Notes under the pieces: generated by a model
Seen by the model: only the letters and a program-made list of their open reading frames with translations
The model's database searches: none
Told to the model about the DNA's origin: nothing
Assembly: GCF_023698535.1 (NCBI RefSeq)
Contig: NZ_JALJCL010000002.1
Coordinates: 1 to 64,000 of the forward strand
Origin: Halorientalis regularis
GTDB lineage: Archaea; Halobacteriota; Halobacteria; Halobacteriales; Haloarculaceae
DNA length: 64,000 nt
Direction of reading: 5' to 3'
Made by a program: the position numbers and the translations under genes
Shown here: piece after piece, positions 34,795 through 43,056 of the stretch
How positions within the stretch are numbered: the first letter of the stretch is position 1
How the letters are laid out: each line of letters opens with the position of its first letter

Positions 34795-34909
34795 GCTCCC
34801 CGATTGGGTACCACCTATCAAAGGTCTTTATCCACCGATCAGTTCTCGCTCGGAGGACCGGATTGGCACGGGCGAATCGCGGTGAGGCTCGGAAGCGGTC
34901 GCATTGTGA

Positions 34910-34920
34910 CTTCTATAAAG
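34910..34920 (+). promoter_or_regulatory. TATA-like box for the geranylgeranyl reductase gene
   Basis: cttctataaag lies about 30 bp before the ATG at 34946, the expected spacing for a leaderless start there. Confidence 0.5.
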
Positions 34921-34945
34921 AGTTTTCTCGGTGGGGCAACCAGGG

Positions 34946-36364
34946 ATGGACATGGCTACACAGGAGTCCGACACCGGCGACGCGAGCGTCGGTGGCGGGA
35001 CCCGGACGTACGACATCGTCGTCGTGGGGGCGGGAACGTCAGGGTGTTACGCGGCCGCGACCGCCGCACGCGAGGGTCTCGACGCCGTCATCATCGAGCG
35101 CAAGTCCGAGCAAGAGGCCGGACACATCGCGTGTGGGGACGCATTGAAGGGAGCCGACAAGTTCCCGGACAGCATTCCCAAGTCCCAGATCGAACCGGCG
35201 TTCACGAACACCGTCGTCGATCACGGCCGCTTCGAGATCCCCTCCGAGGACGCGGTGCTGGACATCCCGGTCCCGGGCGAACTCGCCGTCATCGACCGGT
35301 GGGAGTACGGCCGACTCCTCATCGAGGGTGCCGAGAAGACGGGCGTCGAATTCCACTACGACACTGTCGTCAAGGACGTGCGGCAGGACGAGACCGGGCG
35401 CGTGACCGGCGTCGACGCGATGCGACAGGGCGAGCCCGTCACATACGAGGCCGACGTGACCATCGACGCCGCGGGCGCGCTGTCGATCCTGCAGGACAAC
35501 GCCGACCTCTCGGACGCGACGTTCGACACCAACGTCGACTACTCCCAGTTCTCCTCGGGCTACCGGGAGATCATCGAGGTCGACGAGCCCGTAGACTGGT
35601 CGGACGCGCTCGTTTTCAAGCCGACCAAGCGCGCCTCGGGCTACCTCTGGTACTTCCCGCGAACGGCGACGGAGATCAACGTCGGCCTGGGCTTCCAGAT
35701 GAACGAACAGCCGATGCAGCTGGTCGAGGACCTCAAGGAGGACATCGAGAACCGACCGGAGTTCAAGAACGCCCGCGTGACGGACAAGCTGGGCGCGGCG
35801 CTACCGACCCGCCGGCCCTACGACTCCGCGGTCGCACCCGGCTTCCTCGCGGTCGGCGACGCCGCCGGCCACGTCAACCCGACGACCGGCGGCGGTATCG
35901 CCGGTGCGGCCTACGCCGGCCAGTACGCCGCCCAGGAGGCCATCGACGCCATCGGCGACGGCGACCTCGGCGAGGGCGCGCTCTGGGAGTACAACAGCCG
36001 GATCATGGATCACTTCGGCGGGCGCTACGCCGCGCTGGACGTGTACAACATCTTCACGACCGCCTACGATCTGGACGACCTGATGGCACTGCTGGCGGCG
36101 ATGCCCGGCGAACAACTCGCCGAAGCCCTCTACGAGGGCTCGACCGACATCAGCCTCCCGCTGAAAGTGAAGACGGCGATCAGGACCTTCGGCCACTGGA
36201 AGACGATCTACGATCTCTACCAGACGAAAAACCTCGCCGACAGACTCCTCGACCACTACGAGGACTATCCCGACTCGCCGGGTGGCTTCGAGGGCTGGCG
36301 GGCCGACCGCGACGACCTGATGGACGAGATATACGAAACGACCGGTGCCGAGCCGAAGTACTGA
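34946..36364 (+). CDS. Geranylgeranyl reductase family flavoprotein
   Basis: About 472 residues; ATGs at 34931, 34946 and 34952 are in frame, and the TATA-like box favours 34946. FAD-binding GAGTSGCYAAATAAREG at the N-terminus, then CGDALKGADKFPDS, YLWYFPRTATEINVGLGFQM and the second FAD motif FLAVGDAAGHVNPTTGGGIA. The family saturates isoprenoid chains of archaeal diether lipids or menaquinone. The C-terminal ~100 residues are helical. Divergent from a 2Fe-2S ferredoxin gene; archaeal members are known to use ferredoxin-type donors. Confidence 0.9.
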   Translation: MDMATQESDTGDASVGGGTRTYDIVVVGAGTSGCYAAATAAREGLDAVIIERKSEQEAGHIACGDALKGADKFPDSIPKSQIEPAFTNTVVDHGRFEIPSEDAVLDIPVPGELAVIDRWEYGRLLIEGAEKTGVEFHYDTVVKDVRQDETGRVTGVDAMRQGEPVTYEADVTIDAAGALSILQDNADLSDATFDTNVDYSQFSSGYREIIEVDEPVDWSDALVFKPTKRASGYLWYFPRTATEINVGLGFQMNEQPMQLVEDLKEDIENRPEFKNARVTDKLGAALPTRRPYDSAVAPGFLAVGDAAGHVNPTTGGGIAGAAYAGQYAAQEAIDAIGDGDLGEGALWEYNSRIMDHFGGRYAALDVYNIFTTAYDLDDLMALLAAMPGEQLAEALYEGSTDISLPLKVKTAIRTFGHWKTIYDLYQTKNLADRLLDHYEDYPDSPGGFEGWRADRDDLMDEIYETTGAEPKY

Positions 36365-36382
36365 GCGCCGCGAGCAGCGCTC
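36363..36382 (+). terminator. Hairpin after the geranylgeranyl reductase gene
   Basis: GAGCGC-n8-GCGCTC overlaps the stop codon and is followed by ttctcc. A plausible weak terminator upstream of the pilin promoter region (AT-rich tctaatttaaac at about 36391). Confidence 0.35.
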
Positions 36383-36534
36383 TTCTCCGGTCTAATTTAA
36401 ACCCCCGTCGATCAATCGCTCAAGATTTATCAGTCTAAAGTACAAACGAGTATGCCACAACGGGGACGGTACCGACGTGGGCACGTGGTGCGGTGCGGGT
36501 TCGACGACAGGTTCCGTCCCGGTGGGGGACAACG

Positions 36535-37065
36535 ATGAACGTCAAGAAACTATTCACGGACGATTCGGCAGTGTCACCGGTCATCGGCGTCGTGCTGATG
36601 GTCGCGATCACCGTGTTGCTGGCCGCGACGGCCGCAACCTTCTTCCTGAGCATCGGGCAAGAGAACAGTAATACGACGCCGCAGGTGGCGACGAACTTCG
36701 ACTACTCACAGGACACGAAGACGCTAGGCGGAACGGCTGTCCGGGACGACACCCTGAGGATCAGCCACAACAGCGGTGACTCGATCGTGGCGAAGAACGT
36801 CGATATCGTAGTTTCGGGGGCACAGGTGTACGATTCCAGCAGTAGTAGTTACAGTGCTCTCAACGACCGACATCAGTGGGACGAGTTCGGGACCGTCAGC
36901 GCCGACGAGAAGGTTTCGGGCGGTGACGCCGTGACGCTGGAAGCGGGCACGGCCCCGATCTCGTCGTTCAGTGGTCTCAAACTCGACAGTGGTACGACGG
37001 TCAAACTCGTCTGGGACGATCCGAGCAGCAGTTCGACGTTCACGCTGAACACCTGGGAGAGCTGA
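36535..37065 (+). CDS. Type IV pilin (archaeal PilA-like, DUF1628-type)
   Basis: 176 residues from MNVKKLFTDDSAVSPVIGVV; an upstream in-frame ATG at 36493 is less likely. The class III signal (DDSAVSPVIG before the hydrophobic stretch VLMVAITVLLAATAATFFLS) is the PibD prepilin-peptidase pattern of haloarchaeal pilins. The hydrophobic helix packs in the pilus core and the rest is a Ser/Thr/Asp-rich beta head. No pilus assembly ATPase is nearby, so it depends on machinery elsewhere. The leader just upstream also contains a hairpin followed by ccggtggg. Confidence 0.9.
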   Translation: MNVKKLFTDDSAVSPVIGVVLMVAITVLLAATAATFFLSIGQENSNTTPQVATNFDYSQDTKTLGGTAVRDDTLRISHNSGDSIVAKNVDIVVSGAQVYDSSSSSYSALNDRHQWDEFGTVSADEKVSGGDAVTLEAGTAPISSFSGLKLDSGTTVKLVWDDPSSSSTFTLNTWES

Positions 37066-37076
37066 GACCACCGCAG

Positions 37077-37089
37077 TTTTTCGTTTTCT
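37077..37089 (+). terminator. T-rich terminator after the pilin gene
   Basis: tttttcgttttct begins 12 nt after the pilin stop codon. It fits U-tract-dependent archaeal termination, and also lies just past the convergent amidohydrolase stop. Confidence 0.5.
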
Positions 37090-37093
37090 CGCC

Positions 37094-38374
37094 TCAGAGG
37101 GCCTCGCGTCCGAGGTGCGTGATCGTCTCCGCCAGCACCGCGACGCCGACGGGCAGAGAGTCCTCGTCCACGTCGAAGGTCGCGGTGTGGTGGCCGCCGG
37201 GGTGGTCGGTCCCGACGCAGACGAACGCGGCCTTGCCGCCCTGGTCCTGAACGTGGCGCATGAGGTAGGTGGCGTCCTCGCTCCCGCCCAGGTCGTCGTG
37301 GCGCAGAACCGACTCGACGCCCTCGGTACGGCCGGCGACGGCTTCGACCACGTCGACGAGTTCCGGGTCGTTCTCGGCGCTGGGGGCCTGGCCGCTGGTG
37401 CCGATCTCGACCTCGCAGTCGTACGTTCCGGCAGCGTGGTCGAGGACGCGGTCGGCGCGCTCGCGCATGTACTCCATCAGGTCGGTCGTCTCGCCGCGGA
37501 CCTCGCCCTCGATGTAGGCCTGTTCGGGGACGATGTTCGCGGCGGTCCCGCCGCCCACCTCGCCGGCGTTGATCCGCGTCGCGCCGTCCTCGTGGCGGGG
37601 GATGGCGTAGAGGTTCTGGACGGCGGTGGCCATGGCCTGCACGGCGTTGCGCCCCTCGGCGGGGTGGCCGCCGGCGTGGGCGGGTTCGCCCTCGAACTCG
37701 GCGCGGAAGTGGCTCACCGCGAGGAAGCCCTCGATACCGGCGACGACCTCGCCGGTCGGGTGGTCGAGGCCGATGTGGAGCGCCAGCAGATAGTCCACGT
37801 CGTCGATGTGGCCGCTCTCGGCCATCGCGGCCGCGCCGCCGACGACCTCCTCGGCGGGCTGAAAGAGTACCTTGAGTCGCCCGGCGAAGTCCCGGTCCGC
37901 GAGGGCGTCGAGGACGCCCAGGCCGATGGTCGCGTGGGCGTCGTGGCCGCAGGCGTGCATCGCGCCGGTCTCGGAGCGGAAGCCCGCGGCCGCGGGGTGG
38001 TGGTCGGGGGCGTCGGACTCCTCGCGGGGCAGACCGTCGATGTCGACCCGGAGCGCGACGGTCGGGCCGTCGCGGTCGCCGTCGAGGACGGCGATCGCAC
38101 CGGTGTGTCCGCCGGCGAGACGGTCGAGAAGGTCGGGGTCGACACCGGCGTCGCGGGCGCGGTCGCGCCACGCGTCGAAATCGCTCTCGTCGGGCAGGCC
38201 CATCCGGGCGTCGGCGTCGAGGGCGTCGGGGCCGACGAGCAGGTCGTCGACGCCGATCCGGTCGAGTTCGTCGACGACCCGGGCGGTGGTCCAGAACTCC
38301 CGCCAGGCGGGTTCGGGGTGGCAGTGGAACTCGCGGCGGAGCGAGACGAGGTGGTCGCGGTCGACGGCGTTCAT
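37094..38374 (-). CDS. M20-family amidohydrolase (amino-acylase/hippuricase-like)
   Basis: 426 residues. Metal site: CGHDAHATIG (as in HACGHDAH), FQPAEEVVGGAAAM with the catalytic Glu, a His in LLALHIGLDHPTGEV, and a C-terminal His in VGTDHPGGHHTATFDVDED. The Cys-Gly-His-Asp-His pattern marks M20D enzymes that deacylate N-acyl amino acids, hippurate or indole conjugates. The lid domain contains HAGGHPAEGRNAVQA. Substrate undetermined. Convergent with the pilin gene. Confidence 0.9.
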   Translation of the reverse strand: MNAVDRDHLVSLRREFHCHPEPAWREFWTTARVVDELDRIGVDDLLVGPDALDADARMGLPDESDFDAWRDRARDAGVDPDLLDRLAGGHTGAIAVLDGDRDGPTVALRVDIDGLPREESDAPDHHPAAAGFRSETGAMHACGHDAHATIGLGVLDALADRDFAGRLKVLFQPAEEVVGGAAAMAESGHIDDVDYLLALHIGLDHPTGEVVAGIEGFLAVSHFRAEFEGEPAHAGGHPAEGRNAVQAMATAVQNLYAIPRHEDGATRINAGEVGGGTAANIVPEQAYIEGEVRGETTDLMEYMRERADRVLDHAAGTYDCEVEIGTSGQAPSAENDPELVDVVEAVAGRTEGVESVLRHDDLGGSEDATYLMRHVQDQGGKAAFVCVGTDHPGGHHTATFDVDEDSLPVGVAVLAETITHLGREAL

Positions 38375-38407
38375 GTAGGTCCGGAGGACTGCGAGGAACT
38401 TAAGAAA

Positions 38408-38731
38408 TCAGTTCATCTGGCGGCGCTGTTCGATCTCGGCGGAGACGTGGACGCCGTCGGGGAAATCGCGTTCGGCGACCGAGCGGGCGAACTCGTCGTG
38501 GCCGACGATCTCGATGGTCCGGGTGTAGACGGTGTAGGTCCAGGGCTGGAAGCGGTCGCCGTCGTCGACGAGGCGCTTGCACTGGGGGACGCGCTTGTCC
38601 TCCGGTGGGTGGGGGTGGGGCCCTTTCAGTTCGACGCCCTTGCGCGCGGCGGTCTCCTTGATCGTGGTGACCACGTCCTCGAGGCGCTGGTGATCGCCGC
38701 TTTCGAGCGTGAGCTTCGTGACGAACGGCAT
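38408..38731 (-). CDS. uS10-like ribosomal protein paralogue (uS10/mL48 family)
   Basis: 107 residues from MPFVTKLTLESGDHQRLEDV; MFSTRC six codons earlier is an alternative start. Pattern of S10: KGVELKGPHPHPPEDKRVPQ and YTVYTRTIEIVGHDEFARSV. It lies outside any ribosomal or EF-1A operon and differs strongly from canonical archaeal S10. It is therefore likely the second haloarchaeal S10-like protein of unknown role. Ends 33 bp after the amidohydrolase start, same strand. Confidence 0.8.
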   Translation of the reverse strand: MPFVTKLTLESGDHQRLEDVVTTIKETAARKGVELKGPHPHPPEDKRVPQCKRLVDDGDRFQPWTYTVYTRTIEIVGHDEFARSVAERDFPDGVHVSAEIEQRRQMN

Positions 38732-38848
38732 ACACCGGGTCGAGAACATCGACGGGCAAAAACCCATCTCTCCGTGCTCGCTCGCGACCGGCCGCCGAGC
38801 GTGATCCCTCCGATATTCTCTTAAGTACTGGTCGAATATCGTAGGGTA

Positions 38849-39274
38849 ATGATAGAGGCCACGAGCGCGGGAGCCATCCTCTTTCGCGATACGCGTGGCC
38901 GCAGGGAGTACCTCCTGCTCAAGAGCCGCCCCGGCGACTGGGAATTCCCCAAGGGCGGCGTCGAGGGCGACGAGGAACTCCAGCAAACCGCGATACGCGA
39001 AGTGAAAGAGGAGGCCGGAATCGGCGATTTCCGGCTCTTGGACGGCTTCCGAGAGGATTACGACTACGTGTTCGAGGCGAACGGCAAGACGATTCACAAG
39101 ACAGTCCACCTGTTCATCGCGAAGTCGTTCGAGGCGAGCGCGGAACTGTCGAACGAACACCGCGACATGCAGTGGCGCGACTACGAGCAGGCCATCAACA
39201 CCGTCACGCAGGACGGCCCCCGCGAGATTCTGGAGGAGGCCCACGAGTTTCTGAACGAGGAGACCGAGTTCTGA
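38849..39274 (+). CDS. Nudix hydrolase, diadenosine tetraphosphatase-like
   Basis: 141 residues. Full Nudix box within residues about 37-59: GGVEGDEELQQTAIREVKEE followed by AGI. N-terminal SAGAILFRDTRGRREYLLLK and WEFPKGG match Ap4A hydrolases. It cleaves NDP-X substrates using the Glu-rich box and Mg2+. A TATA-like cttaagta lies about 28 bp upstream. Confidence 0.92.
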   Translation: MIEATSAGAILFRDTRGRREYLLLKSRPGDWEFPKGGVEGDEELQQTAIREVKEEAGIGDFRLLDGFREDYDYVFEANGKTIHKTVHLFIAKSFEASAELSNEHRDMQWRDYEQAINTVTQDGPREILEEAHEFLNEETEF

Positions 39275-39337
39275 GCCCGGCGGGCCAACGCGGGACGGGG
39301 CGACAACGGTTTGAGCCATCGGTCCGGAGAGGGGCGT

Positions 39338-40402
39338 GTGTCGAGCGAACCCGAGTTCGTCTTCGAGTTACGGGTCTGCCAGTGGGCCGAGCGCAACTGG
39401 CCCCCCGGCGGCGACCGCGACCCCGACACCGCCGTCCTCGTCGCGCGCCAACTGGGGACGAAGTACCGACGGTGGGATAGCATCGTCGTCGAGGCCGACC
39501 GTGCGGCGCTCCGCGAGCGGGCCGCCTTCGGTGCCGAGGGGCTGAACTCGGACCTGCTGGGTGTCGTCCGCCACGCGCCCGCCGACTGGGCGTGGTACCG
39601 GGACGCGCTTCCGGACCCGGAGTATCCCTGGCAGTACGTCCGCGAGGCGGTCCACGAGGCCGCCGACCGCGGTCTGATCGAACGGCGACGGGGCGACCGG
39701 GGTCGCATCGAGTTGCGACGGCACCAGCCCTACCCCGAGTGGATCGAGCGGGTCGTCGCCATCGAGAACAAGCCCGACCTCGACCGGTCCGCGGCGCGTG
39801 ACCTCGCGCCGCAACTCGAACGCGACGTGGCGCTGGGGCTGGCCGACGAGGTGTGGGTGGCGACCGCGCGGGCGGGCGGTACCGTCGAGCCCGCACTGCT
39901 GGAGGACGTGCCCGTCGAGGCGGGCATCCTGACGGTCGATCCGACGGCCAACGCGCCGGCCGGCGAGGGAGCGGTCGACGTTGCCTGGAATCCGCGGACG
40001 CTCGCACCCGAGGAACCGGGCACGCGGATCACCGAGCGGCCGACGGGGAGCGGCCGGGACGCCTCCGCGGCGCGCTTCGAGTACGCCGATCCGGCGTGGA
40101 AGGGCGACAAGCGCCGCGAGGTCGCCGAGCGCGCCTACGGCCGGGGCTGGCGGGCGTACGCGGACACGATGCGGCCGGACTGCCGGCACTTTCGGCTCCG
40201 GACCGAGACCGGCGACGCGCTCCCGTGGTGCGACGAGAAAGCGTGTCACCAGACCGCCGGCGAGTGTGCCGGGTCCTGTCCGGAGTTCTCGCCGGAACCC
40301 CCGACCTGGCGACAGCGGGACTGGCCCATCGACGGCGGGCCCGGGAAGGCGATCAAACGCCTGCTCGACGCCCAGCGCCGGCGTCGGCGACCGGGGCTGT
40401 AG
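39338..40402 (+). CDS. PD-(D/E)XK nuclease-like protein with C-terminal Cys cluster (DUF5787-like)
   Basis: 354 residues from GTG (MSSEPEFVFELRVCQWAERN); ATG 39311 is an alternative. Asp47 (RRWDSIVVEAD) and Glu143-x-Lys145 (VAIENKPDLDRS) followed by PQLERDVALGLADEVWVATA make a PD-(D/E)XK-like site. Near the C-terminus five Cys appear in DCRHF, WCDEKACHQT and GECAGSCPEF, a possible Fe-S or zinc cluster. This layout recalls Cas4/AddB-type nucleases, but no CRISPR or recombination genes are near. The DUF5787 label is from memory. The tail RRRRRRP is strongly basic. Confidence 0.72.
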   Translation: MSSEPEFVFELRVCQWAERNWPPGGDRDPDTAVLVARQLGTKYRRWDSIVVEADRAALRERAAFGAEGLNSDLLGVVRHAPADWAWYRDALPDPEYPWQYVREAVHEAADRGLIERRRGDRGRIELRRHQPYPEWIERVVAIENKPDLDRSAARDLAPQLERDVALGLADEVWVATARAGGTVEPALLEDVPVEAGILTVDPTANAPAGEGAVDVAWNPRTLAPEEPGTRITERPTGSGRDASAARFEYADPAWKGDKRREVAERAYGRGWRAYADTMRPDCRHFRLRTETGDALPWCDEKACHQTAGECAGSCPEFSPEPPTWRQRDWPIDGGPGKAIKRLLDAQRRRRRPGL

Positions 40403-40501
40403 AACACGACAGCGACCCGTCGCGTGCGGAACTTTATCACACTGGCCGACCTACTGATACCATCTCGCTCGCTGGCGCGGGCCGGCGTGTCGGGAGTGAC
40501 C

Positions 40502-40627
40502 ATGAAAATCGAATGCGAGAACTGTGGCCGGAAGGTGACAGTCGGGAGAGAGGGACAGGAGTCACGCGCACCCATGCGGTACTGCCGCCGGTGTGGTGAC
40601 GAACTCCCACAGCACGAGAAACTCTGA
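40502..40627 (+). CDS. Small zinc-ribbon protein (41 aa)
   Basis: MKIECENCGRKVTVGREGQE, then CRRCGDELPQHEKL. Two CxxC knuckles (CENC, CRRC) predict one bound zinc. A partial Shine-Dalgarno (ggag) precedes the ATG by 5-8 nt and a TATA-like ctttatc lies near 40430, implying a ~45-nt leader. Such tiny zinc-finger proteins are common in haloarchaea; role unknown. Confidence 0.65.
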   Translation: MKIECENCGRKVTVGREGQESRAPMRYCRRCGDELPQHEKL

Positions 40628-40685
40628 CGGGGACGGCCGGTGCGGTCGGCGTCTCGGAGCCGGAGCCGCGCGCGGGCCAGCGCCG

Positions 40686-41162
40686 TCAGTCGAGTTCTTC
40701 GACGGTGAACTCCTCCCGGGCCATCGCCAGTCGGAAGGTGGGGACGGTCCGCTGGACGCGTTCCACGATGCCCTTGTCCGAGAGACTCCGGAGGGCGGAC
40801 CGTACGTCGTCGACCTCGGGGTCGTGGCCGGCGTCCCCGAGGGCGTGGAGGACCGAGACGACGCTCTGTGAGCGGTCCTCGGGACCCGCCAGTACCTCGA
40901 TCACGGCGGCCTGCAGCGGCGGGACGCGGAGGACGCGCTCGCCCTCGGGGTCGTCGGCACCGACGAGCGCGGCGGCGTCCTCGGTGGCACAGATCAGACT
41001 GTTCTCGTCGCGGTAGTAGTACTCTTTCAGTTCGTCTTCGAGGTACTGGTGGACCTCGCTGCCGCTCTCCAGGTCCCACCGATCCTGGAGTTCGGCGTTT
41101 TTCGTCGGCTGGAGCGCGACGACGTCCGCGAGTCGCTCGCGGGCCTCCTCCGAAAGCGTCAT
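40686..41162 (-). CDS. Winged-helix-like protein (DUF5797-like)
   Basis: 158 residues. The N-terminal block (MTLSEEARERLADVVALQPT, GSEVHQYLEDELKEYYYRDE) and a C-terminal winged-helix-like block (VRSALRSLSDKGIVERVQRT, then FRLAMAREEFTVEEL) are clear. The pattern matches a conserved haloarchaeal family I remember as DUF5797. Possibly a DNA-binding regulator. Divergent from the enoyl-CoA hydratase gene across 93 bp. Confidence 0.78.
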   Translation of the reverse strand: MTLSEEARERLADVVALQPTKNAELQDRWDLESGSEVHQYLEDELKEYYYRDENSLICATEDAAALVGADDPEGERVLRVPPLQAAVIEVLAGPEDRSQSVVSVLHALGDAGHDPEVDDVRSALRSLSDKGIVERVQRTVPTFRLAMAREEFTVEELD

Positions 41163-41255
41163 TGCCCGTCGCTACACCGAGCACGTATTTTGATGTTCTG
41201 CATCGAACCGAAGGCCGGGGCCAGCGCTTATCCCCCCGCCCGCCGGAGAGAGGCT

Positions 41256-42029
41256 ATGGACTGGGACACAGTCACGCTGGACCACGAGGACGGCATCACG
41301 ACGCTGACCGTCGACCGCCCCGACCGCCTGAACGCGCTCAACGTCGAAACCCTGGACGCGATGGACGAGGCCCTCGACGAAGCCGAGGACCTGGACACGC
41401 GCGTGCTCGTCGTCACGGGCGCGGGCGAGGACGCCTTCGTCGCCGGCGCGGACATCGCCTACATGAAAGACATGGGCGTCGAGGCGGCCAAGGAGTACGC
41501 CGAGACGGGACACCACGTCATCGACCGGATCGACACCTTCCCCGCGCCGGTGATCGCGTCGGTCAACGGTTACGCATTCGGCGGCGGGTGTGAACTCGCA
41601 CTGGCGGCCGACATGCGCGTCGCCAGCGAGCGCGCGGTGCTGGGCCAGACCGAGATCGACCTCGGGATCGTCCCGGGCTGGGGCGGCACCCAGCGCCTCG
41701 CTCGCCTCGTCGGCGACGAGAACGCCCGTCGGCTCGTCTTCTTCGGCGAGCGCGTCGACGCCGAGGACGCAGACCGCCTCGGACTCGTCGGCGACGTGGT
41801 CGCACACGACCAGCTCGACTCGTTCGTCCGCGACATGGCCGAGGACCTCGCCGAAAAGCCCGCCTTCGCACTGCAGACGGCCAAGGAAGCACTCAACCAG
41901 GTCCACCGGATGCACCTGGACGCCGGCCTCCAGTACGAACAGCGCGTCTGGAGCGGGCTGTTCGGCCACCCCGATCAGCGCGAGGGGATGGAAGCGTTCG
42001 TCGAGGATCGCGATCCGGAGTTTCAGTAG
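41256..42029 (+). CDS. Enoyl-CoA hydratase/isomerase (crotonase family)
   Basis: 257 residues from MDWDTVTLDHEDGITTLTVD. Oxyanion-hole segments AFVAGADIAYMKDM and GYAFGGGCELALAADMRVAS, with GQTEIDLGIVPGWGGTQRLA containing the catalytic Glu of hydratases. It hydrates enoyl-CoA in beta-oxidation. TATA-like gcttatcc about 28 bp before the ATG supports this start over longer frames. Confidence 0.92.
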   Translation: MDWDTVTLDHEDGITTLTVDRPDRLNALNVETLDAMDEALDEAEDLDTRVLVVTGAGEDAFVAGADIAYMKDMGVEAAKEYAETGHHVIDRIDTFPAPVIASVNGYAFGGGCELALAADMRVASERAVLGQTEIDLGIVPGWGGTQRLARLVGDENARRLVFFGERVDAEDADRLGLVGDVVAHDQLDSFVRDMAEDLAEKPAFALQTAKEALNQVHRMHLDAGLQYEQRVWSGLFGHPDQREGMEAFVEDRDPEFQ

Positions 42030-42159
42030 CAATAATCTTCGTCTCGGATGACATCGAAAATTTCGCCTTTTGTCCGCGCTCTGTCCACCTATCGCTTGCG
42101 GAATCATACGTGATAATTTGACGAGGAGGTATTTAGCCGATTACCACTATCGAACTATC

Positions 42160-43056
42160 GTGACTGAAAGAACAGTTCTCTGTGTCGATACGGCAGACGA
42201 TATAGAGACCATTTCTGCCGCGGTGTCTGGAGAGGAGAGTCTGACGCCGGTCGAAGCGACGAGTGTGACGCAGGCGACCGAGACCGTCGAGTCGGAGTCG
42301 GTCGACTGTGTCGTGACGGAGTACGACCTCGAAGACGGGAGCGGACTGGAGATCGTCGAGGCGTTGCGCGAGGAACAGCCCCAGACGCCGGTCGTCCTGT
42401 TCACGGGGGCCAGGCCCGGCGAGATCGACACGGCGTCGTTCGAGGAGATGGTCGTCGAGTACCTGAACCGGGATCTGCCGGACGCGGCCGACCGGCTCGG
42501 GTTCGTCGTCGACGACGTGATCACCCACAGCGCGCAGGTGGGCTTTCTCGCCCCGGACGACGAGGGGTCACGCCTCGAGGCGCTGGCCGAATACGACGTG
42601 GACGGGATGCCCATCGAGGAGAGTTTCTCCCGGCTGACCGACCTGATTGCGAGTCACTTCGACGCCGCTGTCGCCTTCATCGGTCTCATCGAGGAGGAGA
42701 AAGAGGACTTCCTCGCGTGTACCGGTGCCGACTGGGACTCGCTGACACGGGAAGACACGATCTGCACACACAGCATGCTCCAGGAAGACGTGATGGTCGT
42801 CGAAGATATCAACGAAGACAAGCGGTTCGCGAACAACGACAAACTGCACAACCTGGACATCGTGTCCTACGCCGGCGCGAACATGACGACCGACGACGGC
42901 CAGATCATCGGGCAGGTGTGTCTCATCGACCACGAACCCCGACAGTACGACGAGAGCCAGAAGCAGGATCTGCAGGACTTCGCCGACACGGCCATGGAGA
43001 TTCTCGATCTCAGACAGCAGTTACTCGACGCGAAAAGGACGGAGGTCGACGCATGA
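42160..43056 (+). CDS. Receiver-like and GAF domain protein, phospho-Asp replaced
   Basis: 298 residues from GTG (MTERTVLCVDTADDIETISA); the TATA-like gtatttag 28 bp upstream supports it. Residues about 1-115 have a receiver fold (VDCVVTEYDLEDGSGLEIVE, TPVVLFTGARPGEID), but the usual phospho-Asp position reads Glu (VVTEYDL). A GAF domain follows (about 155-285: FDAAVAFIGLIEEEKEDFLA, ICTHSMLQEDVMVVEDINED). It could act as a constitutively on or phosphorylation-independent sensor. It overlaps the next gene by 4 bp. Confidence 0.85.
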   Translation: MTERTVLCVDTADDIETISAAVSGEESLTPVEATSVTQATETVESESVDCVVTEYDLEDGSGLEIVEALREEQPQTPVVLFTGARPGEIDTASFEEMVVEYLNRDLPDAADRLGFVVDDVITHSAQVGFLAPDDEGSRLEALAEYDVDGMPIEESFSRLTDLIASHFDAAVAFIGLIEEEKEDFLACTGADWDSLTREDTICTHSMLQEDVMVVEDINEDKRFANNDKLHNLDIVSYAGANMTTDDGQIIGQVCLIDHEPRQYDESQKQDLQDFADTAMEILDLRQQLLDAKRTEVDA

